From the NCBI GenBank assembly GCA_028749105.1, contig JAQUQF010000117.1:1-5930 (forward strand): a DNA stretch of 5,930 nucleotides, read 5' to 3'. This stretch comes from Acidobacteriota bacterium (GTDB lineage Bacteria > Acidobacteriota > Aminicenantia > UBA2199). The translations under genes were made by a program, and so were the position numbers. Each line of letters opens with the position of its first letter. Positions within the stretch are counted from its first letter, which is position 1. A model generated the notes under the pieces. The model made no database searches. It saw nothing but the letters and a program-made list of their open reading frames with translations, and was not told the origin of the DNA. Positions 1-5,332 of this stretch are shown piece by piece.

Positions 1-2123
1 CAGCCCCCCAGGCCCCGATCGTCCCTACCCCCGCCCGGCAGGTCCCCGAAAAACCCCTGGCGCCAAAGGCTCCCGCTGCTCCCGCCGTCCCCCGTGCCAC
101 CGAGCAGCCCAAGGCTGTCGAGCAGCAAAAATCGGCCCCTCCCCAGGCACGAACTGGGGCGCCGGTCGCCCCCCAGGCGCCCAGACCAGCCGCGCCGCCG
201 GCGCCAAGGCCCGCCCAGCCCGCAGCGACCACGCCGAGGCCCGCATCGCCGCAGCCCCAAAGGATTTTCCGACCTTCCCCGCCGCAATACCGCCGGAACG
301 GGCCTTCGCACGGACAGCGCCGGTCCGCCCCGCGCCCGGCCCAGCCGCCGAAGCCGGTTGAACCGCTCGTCCTGCCGGCCAAGATCCAGATCACCGATTT
401 CTGCACCGTCAAGGAGCTGGCCGAGAAACTGACCATCAAGCTGAAGCAGCTGGAAGACAAGATCGCCCAGCTGAAGATGAACTACCAGGGCAACCAGATC
501 ATGGAGAGCAGCGACATCCAGGCGCTGTGCGCCGACCTGGGCGTGGAGCTCGAAATTCTCACCTTCGAGGAGTATGTATTCCAGGCCAATGTGGCCAGGA
601 GCGGCGGCAAGCCGACCCCGCGCCCGCCGGTGGTGACGGTCATGGGCCACGTCGACCACGGCAAGACCACGCTGCTGGATACCCTGCGCAAGACCCGCGT
701 GGCCGAGAAGGAGGCCGGCGGCATCACCCAGAAGATCGGCGCCTACAAGCTGCGCACCCCCGAGGGTTCGATCGTGTTCATCGACACGCCGGGGCACGAG
801 GCCTTCACCAACCTGCGCGCCCGCGGCGCCAAGGTCACCGACCTGGTCATCCTCGTCGTGGCTGCCAATGACGGTGTGCAGCCGCAGACGGTCGAGGCCA
901 TCCGCCACGCCCAGGCGGCGGGGGTGCCGATGATCGTCGCCATCAACAAGATCGACATCGCCGGCGCCGACCTCGACCGGGTCAAGACCGACCTGAACAA
1001 GCAGGGCATCCTGGTCGAGGATTGGGGCGGCAAGACGGTTTCGGTCGAAATATCGGCCAAGATGAACCAGAACCTGGACCACCTGCTGGAAATGATCCAG
1101 CTCGTCGCCCAGATGCAGGAGCTGAAATCCTACACCCAGGTCCCGGCCCGGGGCACGATCATCGAATCGCGGCTCGACCCGCAGCTGGGTCCAATCGGCA
1201 CGGTGCTCATCCAGCACGGCCAGCTCAAGAAAGGCGATTATTTCATCTGCGGCAACTCCCTGGGCAAGATCAAATCGATCTTCGATGACGGCGGCAACAT
1301 GCTGAACTCCGCCCAGGTACCCGACCCCATCGAGATCATGGGCTTCGAGGCCTCCCCCCAGGCCGGCGACCTTTTCCAGGTCGTCGACGACCTGGACAAG
1401 GCCAAGAAGGTCATCGAGATGCGCCAGGTGACCCAGAAGGCCGCCAGGAACAAGGACTTCCTGGCCGAGAAGAAGGTCAGCCTGCAGAACCTGTTCCAGC
1501 TGGTCGAGGAGGACAAGGTCAAGTCCTTCCCGGTGATCGTCAAGACCGACAATTTCGGCAGCGCCGAGGTGCTGGAACAGGTCCTGGCCCGCCTCAGCAA
1601 TGAGAAGCTGAAGATCGAGGTCATGCACAACGGGCTGGGCAACATCACCGAGGGCGACATCCTGCTGGCCACGACCGGCGGGGCGGTCATCCTCGGCTTC
1701 AATGTCAAGGCGCCGCAGAAGATCCTGGCCATGGCCAAGATGGAAAAAGTCGAGATCCGCCTCTACAGCGTGATCTATCACCTGGTCGAGGACATCGAGA
1801 AGGCCGTCAAGGGCAAGATCGGGCCGCAGTACCAGGAGACGCGCATCGGCGAAGTGGAGGTCCTGCAGAAATTCAAGATCTCCAACCTCGGCATCGTGGC
1901 CGGCTGCGTCGTCCGCGACGGCAAGGTCACGCGCAAGTCCAAGGTCAAGGTCATGCGCGGCAGCGACCTGGTCTTCGAGGGCGAGATCGAATCCCTGAAG
2001 CGCATCAAGGACGAGGTGTCCGAAGTGCGCGCCGGGACCGAGTGCGGCATCCGCATCCGCAATTTCAACGCCGTCGAGGCCGGGGACATCCTGGAAGTAT
2101 ATGAAACGTCCATCATCCCATGA
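1..2123 (+). CDS. infB: Translation initiation factor IF-2 (5' partial)
   Basis: IF-2 is the cytoplasmic GTPase that brings fMet-tRNA to the 30S subunit and promotes 50S joining. The reading frame is open from position 3 to the TGA at 2121, giving 706 visible residues; the true start is left of the window. Visible residues 1-128 are a Pro/Ala/Gln-rich linker. An IF-2 N-type helical domain follows at about 130-185 (KELAEKL). The G domain carries every switch motif: GHVDHGKT at 215-222, GGIT in switch I, DTPGH at 261-265, NKID at 315-318 and SAK at 351-353. Domain II is at about 375-465, domain III at about 490-600 (GFNVK near its end) and the C-terminal fMet-tRNA-binding beta-barrel at about 607-706. 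The ATG at 477 lies inside the N-domain and has no ribosome-binding site, so it is not the start. All catalytic motifs are intact; domain III is somewhat divergent. It heads the visible part of the operon. Identification is secure. Confidence 0.97.
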   Translation, partial: APQAPIVPTPARQVPEKPLAPKAPAAPAVPRATEQPKAVEQQKSAPPQARTGAPVAPQAPRPAAPPAPRPAQPAATTPRPASPQPQRIFRPSPPQYRRNGPSHGQRRSAPRPAQPPKPVEPLVLPAKIQITDFCTVKELAEKLTIKLKQLEDKIAQLKMNYQGNQIMESSDIQALCADLGVELEILTFEEYVFQANVARSGGKPTPRPPVVTVMGHVDHGKTTLLDTLRKTRVAEKEAGGITQKIGAYKLRTPEGSIVFIDTPGHEAFTNLRARGAKVTDLVILVVAANDGVQPQTVEAIRHAQAAGVPMIVAINKIDIAGADLDRVKTDLNKQGILVEDWGGKTVSVEISAKMNQNLDHLLEMIQLVAQMQELKSYTQVPARGTIIESRLDPQLGPIGTVLIQHGQLKKGDYFICGNSLGKIKSIFDDGGNMLNSAQVPDPIEIMGFEASPQAGDLFQVVDDLDKAKKVIEMRQVTQKAARNKDFLAEKKVSLQNLFQLVEEDKVKSFPVIVKTDNFGSAEVLEQVLARLSNEKLKIEVMHNGLGNITEGDILLATTGGAVILGFNVKAPQKILAMAKMEKVEIRLYSVIYHLVEDIEKAVKGKIGPQYQETRIGEVEVLQKFKISNLGIVAGCVVRDGKVTRKSKVKVMRGSDLVFEGEIESLKRIKDEVSEVRAGTECGIRIRNFNAVEAGDILEVYETSIIP
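3..386 (+). other. Low-complexity Pro/Ala/Gln-rich linker of IF-2
   Basis: In the infB frame this stretch encodes almost only Pro, Ala, Gln, Arg, Lys and Val, with recurrent APQAP-, RPA- and PKP-like words and an Arg-rich patch near residues 88-110. IF-2 proteins commonly have an unconserved, presumably disordered linker between the N-terminal region and the GTPase core. The composition shifts abruptly to ordinary helical sequence at about codon 130, where the N-type domain begins. The overlapping + strand frame at 94-432 is an Arg/Pro/Ser-rich shadow of this stretch. Confidence 0.8.
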
Positions 2124-2127
2124 TGAT
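2111..2127 (+). other. Small hairpin over the infB stop codon, with tandem TGA stops
   Basis: CATCAT at 2111-2116 pairs with ATGATG at 2120-2125; a one-base-shifted alternative pairs 2112-2117 with 2122-2127. The structure covers the infB stop. The stop is doubled in frame (TGA at 2121 and again at 2124). The stem is short and AT-containing, so it is probably weak. It sits immediately before the rbfA start, where no clear Shine-Dalgarno sequence is visible. A role in translational coupling is inference only. Confidence 0.35.
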
Positions 2128-2138
2128 CGGCTACTGAC

Positions 2139-2486
2139 ATGTCGTACCGCCTGGAGAAATTCGCCAGCACGCTGAAGCAGGCCCTGGGCGAGATCCTGGC
2201 CCGGGAAAGCCTGAACCCGGAACTGCAGCTGGCCACCATCATGCGCGTCGTGCCCGCCCCCGACCTGAAGCGGGCCGCCGTATTCATCGCCTGCCCCCCC
2301 GACCGCGCCGCCGGGGTGCTGGAGCAGCTCGAACGCTCGCGCGGCTTCATCAAGAAGCTGCTGGGGCGGAAAATGATCCTGCGCTACATGCCCGAGCTCG
2401 ATTTTGCGCTGGACACGGCCCACGACCTCGAGCGCCGGCTGGCCCGGCAGGAGGAGGGGAAAGAGCATGAAGGCGCGGATCGCTGA
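2139..2486 (+). CDS. rbfA: 30S ribosome-binding factor RbfA
   Basis: RbfA is a small KH-fold protein that binds immature 30S subunits and helps 16S rRNA 5'-end maturation. The 115-residue product is of normal family size. It begins with the typical SYRLEKF, has an amphipathic first helix with LGEILARE, the central strand region IMRVVPAPDLKRAAVF (family pattern V-x-x-x-x-DL-x-x-A-x-V), and the C-terminal signature ILRYMPELDFALD (family pattern lR-x-x-PeL-x-F-x-x-D). The ATG at 2139 is chosen because it gives the conserved N-terminus, although no good Shine-Dalgarno precedes it. It lies 15 nt after infB in the same reading frame, so translation is probably coupled to infB. Its last 20 nt overlap the start of the next gene, and its charged tail (QEEGKEHEGADR) encodes that gene's ribosome-binding site. 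Confidence 0.94.
   Translation: MSYRLEKFASTLKQALGEILARESLNPELQLATIMRVVPAPDLKRAAVFIACPPDRAAGVLEQLERSRGFIKKLLGRKMILRYMPELDFALDTAHDLERRLARQEEGKEHEGADR
2451..2457 (+). promoter_or_regulatory. Shine-Dalgarno sequence for the nrnA-like gene
   Basis: GAGGAGG ends nine nucleotides before the ATG at 2467. It is the strongest ribosome-binding site in the + strand operon and decides the start: the upstream in-frame ATG at 2404 has no such site and would add 21 residues (MRWTRPTTSSAG...) that do not belong to the DHH fold. The site lies within the rbfA coding region. Confidence 0.8.
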
Positions 2487-3420
2487 GAAGATACGCTCCG
2501 CCCGCACCATCGCCGTCAGCTCCCACGTCCGCCCCGACGCCGACTCCATCGGCAGCGGCCTGGCCCTCTTCCTCATGCTGCGCCAGCTGGGCAAGGACCC
2601 CGCCTACATCAACGTCGACCGCGTCCCCTACCCGGTCAGCAAGCTGCCCGGCTGCGAGCGCATCCGCTGCGGGCAGATCCATCCGCAGCCCTTCGACCTG
2701 GTCGTCCTCATCGAGGGCAACAGCGAGGAGCGCACCGGGCAGAAGCGGCTGCAGGACTATTCCCGCGTCCATATCGACCACCATGTCTCCGGCGGCGACG
2801 ACGGACCCGCCATCAGCTGGGTGGTCCCCGGCGCCGCCGCTGTGGGCGAGCTGATCTATGAGCTCGGGCTGGAGCTGGGCGTGGAGTTCACCCGCGACAT
2901 CGCCTTCAATCTCTACGCCGCCATCGCCTCGGACACCGGCTCCTTCAAGTACTCCAACACCACCCCCGCCTCGCTGGCCATCGCCGCCGACCTGGCGCGG
3001 CGCGGCGGCTTCCCCCCCTTCGAGGTCAGCGACCTGCTGTTCAACTCCAACTCCCGGGAAAAAGTGCGCATGCTGACCCGGGTGCTTTCGACGCTGGAGA
3101 CCGACCTGGACGGGCGCCTGGCCATGATCCACTTCCGGCGGGATTTCCTTGACCGGCTCAGCCTCAAGGACATCGAGACCGAGGACATCATCGCCATCGC
3201 CCGCTCCATCGACGGCGTGCAGGTGCTGCTGTTCTTCAAGGAGATCGAAGAGGACTACTTCCGCGTCTCCATCCGCTCGCGCGGCGGCGTCTTCGCCCGC
3301 CAGATTGCCCTGGCCTTCCACGGCGGCGGCCATCCCCACGCGGCCGGCTTTTTCTACCGCGGCAGCCTCGAGAGCGCCAAGAAGGAGATCTCGAGGCTGG
3401 TCGCCGCCCAGTTCCGATGA
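2467..3420 (+). CDS. nrnA: DHH/DHHA1-family phosphoesterase, NrnA-like (nanoRNase / pAp phosphatase)
   Basis: The 317-residue product has the size and layout of bacterial NrnA, a metal-dependent enzyme that degrades 2-5-nt RNA fragments to mononucleotides and often also removes the 3'-phosphate of pAp. The DHH domain has motif I with H20, D24 and D26 (HVRPDADSIGS), motif III IDHH at 103-106, and motif IV with D156 (ASDTGSFKYSNT). The DHHA1 substrate-binding domain ends with GGGHPHAAG at 286-294. Motif II reads VVLIEGNSEERTG, with E83 where the usual metal ligand is Asp. The start at 2467 follows a strong ribosome-binding site and leaves a 20-nt overlap with rbfA; the end overlaps truB by ATGA. 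An nrnA-like gene between rbfA and truB is common in bacteria. The family is certain; the exact substrate (nanoRNA, pAp, or cyclic-dinucleotide products such as pApA) is inferred. Confidence 0.9.
   Translation: MKARIAEKIRSARTIAVSSHVRPDADSIGSGLALFLMLRQLGKDPAYINVDRVPYPVSKLPGCERIRCGQIHPQPFDLVVLIEGNSEERTGQKRLQDYSRVHIDHHVSGGDDGPAISWVVPGAAAVGELIYELGLELGVEFTRDIAFNLYAAIASDTGSFKYSNTTPASLAIAADLARRGGFPPFEVSDLLFNSNSREKVRMLTRVLSTLETDLDGRLAMIHFRRDFLDRLSLKDIETEDIIAIARSIDGVQVLLFFKEIEEDYFRVSIRSRGGVFARQIALAFHGGGHPHAAGFFYRGSLESAKKEISRLVAAQFR
3363..3399 (+). other. Perfect 11-bp inverted repeat just upstream of truB
   Basis: CAGCCTCGAGA (3363-3373) and TCTCGAGGCTG (3389-3399) are exact reverse complements separated by a 15-nt loop. 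The loop contains the purine-rich AGAAGGAGA, which resembles a Shine-Dalgarno sequence but lies too far from the truB ATG at 3417 to act directly. The element lies inside the 3' end of the nrnA-like gene (residues about 300-311). In mRNA it would make a stable GC-rich stem ending 17 nt before the truB start. No U-tract follows, so it is not an intrinsic terminator. Any function is inference. Confidence 0.5.
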
Positions 3421-4331
3421 TCCACGGCCTGATCGCCGTCGACAAGGAGAAGGGGATCAGTTCCCACGACGCGGTCGCCCGCGTCCGCCGCCTGCTGCAT
3501 ACGAAGAAAGCCGGCCATTTCGGCACCCTCGATCCCAACGCCACCGGGCTGCTGCTCATCGCCCTGGGCCAGGCCACGCGCTTCTTCGACTTCTACGTCA
3601 AGCAGGAGAAGCTGTATTCCGGGCTCATCCGTTTCGGCTACGCCACCAGCACCTACGACGCCGAGGGCAGCCCCCTGGGCGAGAAGCGCCCCTGCGACCT
3701 GGGGAGCATCGACCTGGAAGCCCTGCTGGCGGGATTCCGCGGCCCGCTGCTGCAGACGCCGCCGGCATTCTCGGCGAAAAAATTCAAGGGCAGGCCGCTC
3801 TACACCTATGCCCGCCGCCAGCAGCCGGTGAGCATCGCCCCGGTCGAGGTCCGCATCCACGAACTGACGGGCCGGGCGATCGCCGCCGACACCCTGGAGT
3901 TCCGCGCCCGGACGTCGTCGGGGACGTACATCCGCTCGCTGGCCCACGACCTCGGCCAGAAAGCCGGCTGCGGCGCCTTTCTCCTGGAGCTCAAGCGGGA
4001 GATGATCGGCGCCTTCAAGCTGGAGCAGGCCGTGACCCTGGAGCGGCTCGCCGAGCTGGAGGCGCAAGGGAATGCCCTGCAGGCGGTCATCCCCATCGAG
4101 CGGCTGCTGGAGGATTATCCCAAGATGATCGTCAACCCGGCAGGACGGCGCTGCGTCAGCAACGGCATGGCGCTGAAGGCTTCGGACGTGCTGAAGATCA
4201 TCCCGGCGGCGAGCAACGACTTTTTCCGCATCTTCGACGATGAGGGCAAGCTGCTGGCCATCGCCGAAAAGGAGCCGCACGCCATGAACTTCCGCCCTTA
4301 TTTGGTCATCCCGACCGACGATCCAGAGTAG
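3417..4331 (+). CDS. truB: tRNA pseudouridine(55) synthase TruB
   Basis: TruB converts uridine 55 in the T-loop of tRNAs to pseudouridine and also acts as a tRNA-folding chaperone. The 304-residue product is of usual length. The catalytic motif is GHFGTLDPNATG, with the nucleophile D39. Other family motifs follow: KLYSGLIRFGYATSTYDAEG at 65-84, QTPPAFSAKKFKGRPLY at 113-129, and SSGTYIRSLAHDLG at 167-180 with the conserved R173. A C-terminal PUA-like domain covers about 235-300. The start codon overlaps the nrnA stop in an ATGA arrangement with no convincing ribosome-binding site close by, suggesting termination-reinitiation coupling. The gene is the last of the visible operon and is followed by the AT-rich repeat and a converging gene rather than by ribF or rpsO. 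All key residues are present. Confidence 0.96.
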   Translation: MIHGLIAVDKEKGISSHDAVARVRRLLHTKKAGHFGTLDPNATGLLLIALGQATRFFDFYVKQEKLYSGLIRFGYATSTYDAEGSPLGEKRPCDLGSIDLEALLAGFRGPLLQTPPAFSAKKFKGRPLYTYARRQQPVSIAPVEVRIHELTGRAIAADTLEFRARTSSGTYIRSLAHDLGQKAGCGAFLLELKREMIGAFKLEQAVTLERLAELEAQGNALQAVIPIERLLEDYPKMIVNPAGRRCVSNGMALKASDVLKIIPAASNDFFRIFDDEGKLLAIAEKEPHAMNFRPYLVIPTDDPE

Positions 4332-4468
4332 GAAAGGTCAAAAGCACCAAATTTCAAATTCCAATGTCCCAAACAAAAACCTGTTGAATTCCATTTCTTC
4401 GTTTGGGTCATTTGGTCATTGGTGCTTGGTGCTTATTTGGAATTTGGTGCTTGGGATTTGGAATTTTC
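4332..4468. repeat. AT-rich imperfect inverted repeat between converging genes
   Basis: The composition changes abruptly to AT-rich right after the truB stop and returns to GC-rich at about 4469. The left arm (4342-4374) starts AAGCACCAAATT and ends inward in CCCAAAC. The right arm (4401-4452) starts with the complementary GTTTGGG and ends ATTTGGTGCTT. Between them is a 26-nt centre. The right arm is longer because GGTGCTT occurs three times (4421, 4428, 4446), along with ATTTGGAATTT-type words at 4435 and 4456. The element is thus an inverted repeat with nested short direct repeats, and no coding potential of its own is seen. It resembles the non-autonomous intergenic repeats scattered through some environmental bacterial genomes; that comparison is from memory and untested. 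Its hairpin form could help end both converging transcripts, but no classical intrinsic terminator is visible. Confidence 0.7.
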
Positions 4469-5317
4469 TCCCGCGCCGGCGGCAGCGGCGGTCGTGGTGA
4501 CGCGGGTGGCGCGCCAGGTGCCGCTGATGACGTTGTCCGGAGTCTGGTAGCGCGCGCAGGTGCCGCTCATCGTATTCTCGTCGCTGAATTCGCCGTTGCC
4601 GTATTTATAGGTGACCTCGGGGAACAGCAGGTTGAAGTCGACCGTGCTGTCACCGTAGTCATAGGTGCCGACCCCGCCCTGCGTGTCGCTCACGGTGCCG
4701 CTGAACGGCGTGCCGCTGAAGGTGGCGACGACGGTAAAGGCGCTGCCGTCTTTGTAGCTCTCGCTCAAATTCCACGAGCCCACGACATTGTATTTCCTCG
4801 TGGCGCTGGCGTACAGCGTGAAATCCTCGCTCATGGTGATCGTGCCGCTGTTGGCCTCGACCGCGGTCCCGTCCAGCTTCACGCTCAGGTCGGTGTAGCC
4901 CTCGGCCAGCGCGTAGCTGTAGGGAACCTGGGTGCCTTTCGCATACATGTACGTGCCGGCGGCCGGCGTCCCGGTCACCCCGTCGTTCACCGTCACGGTC
5001 AGCTTGTACTGGATGTTTTCATCCGAATAGGCCTGCAGGGTGTGGTCGCCGCTGATGGTGAATGAACCGCTGGCGTCGACCGCGGCCCCGTCACGCAGCA
5101 CCGTCAGCTTCTCGTAGCCGGCGTTCAGGGTGTAGGCATAGGTCTGCTTGTCGCCGACTTGCACCGTGTACGTGCCGGCGGCGGGGCTGCCGGAGACGCC
5201 GGTGGAGACGATCACGGTCAGCGTGCCGGTCACCTCGTCCGCCTTCTTGCAGGCATTGAACTGAAAGATCGCCGGCAGCAGGGCCGCGGCGAGGATCACG
5301 AGCGTTTTCTTTTTCAT
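4433..5317 (-). CDS. Putative lipoprotein with two tandem beta-repeat domains
   Basis: The 294-residue protein begins with a lipoprotein-like signal: MKKK, a hydrophobic core, then FNAC with the likely acylated C23. The Phe at -3 makes the lipobox imperfect. Residues 31-100 and 104-174 are two copies of one module (pattern LTV-x-V, GV-x-G-x-PAAGTY, Y-x-Y-x-L-x-x-GY, DG-x-AV, TLxA/Y). This resembles divergent InlB B-repeat/bacterial repeat domains of surface proteins. Residues 176-273 form a separate beta-rich domain, from VVGSWNLSE through TFSGTPFSGTVSD to SGTWRATR, reminiscent of lipocalin-like domains. A Thr/Ala linker follows, and the last ten residues plus the stop come from the adjacent AT-rich repeat. 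The start is supported by CGGAG six nucleotides upstream. The gene lies 15 nt downstream of the barrel-protein gene in the same direction, suggesting co-transcription. Envelope location is likely; the function is unknown. Confidence 0.8.
   Translation of the reverse strand: MKKKTLVILAAALLPAIFQFNACKKADEVTGTLTVIVSTGVSGSPAAGTYTVQVGDKQTYAYTLNAGYEKLTVLRDGAAVDASGSFTISGDHTLQAYSDENIQYKLTVTVNDGVTGTPAAGTYMYAKGTQVPYSYALAEGYTDLSVKLDGTAVEANSGTITMSEDFTLYASATRKYNVVGSWNLSESYKDGSAFTVVATFSGTPFSGTVSDTQGGVGTYDYGDSTVDFNLLFPEVTYKYGNGEFSDENTMSGTCARYQTPDNVISGTWRATRVTTTAAAAGAGENSKSQAPNSK
4796..5227 (-). repeat. Two tandem ~70-residue modules in the lipoprotein gene
   Basis: Copy 1 (residues 31-100, about 5018-5227) and copy 2 (residues 104-174, about 4796-5008) align along their whole length with few gaps. 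They share LTV, PAAGTY, a Tyr-rich strand, GY followed by L, a DG-x-AV turn and a closing TL strand. They are similar but clearly diverged, so the duplication is not recent. The pattern fits small stacked beta domains. Confidence 0.7.
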
Positions 5318-5323
5318 TCTGTT

Positions 5324-5328
5324 CTCCG
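5324..5328 (-). promoter_or_regulatory. Ribosome-binding site of the lipoprotein gene
   Basis: On the - strand the sequence reads CGGAG, then six nucleotides, then ATG at 5317. It lies in the 15-nt gap after the stop codon of the upstream barrel gene and supports the chosen start. Confidence 0.6.
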
Positions 5329-5332
5329 GGAA

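Noticed and set aside
477..479. ATG at 477 as a start of infB or an internal short IF-2 isoform start
   Set aside because: The frame is open to the left edge and encodes the linker and the beginning of the N-type domain; there is no ribosome-binding site before this ATG.
3149..4243. Open frame on the + strand overlapping nrnA and truB (364 residues)
   Set aside because: It is extremely Arg/Pro/Ala/Ser-rich, has no ribosome-binding site or recognisable domain, and is a frame-shifted shadow of two real genes.
2350..4280. Long antisense open frames opposite the nrnA-like gene and truB (329 and 308 residues)
   Set aside because: They mirror strong, motif-complete genes on the + strand. Their products are low-complexity Ala/Gly/Asp/Gln-rich with no motifs, as expected of antisense frames in GC-rich DNA.
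4332..4432. CRISPR array or small RNA gene in the repeat region
   Set aside because: The repeated words are short (7-13 nt), irregularly spaced and arranged as an inverted repeat; there are no uniform spacers and no tRNA-like or recognisable RNA fold.
4332..4468. Classical Rho-independent terminator after truB
   Set aside because: No short GC-rich stem followed by a U-run is visible on either strand; the available stem is long, imperfect and AT-rich.
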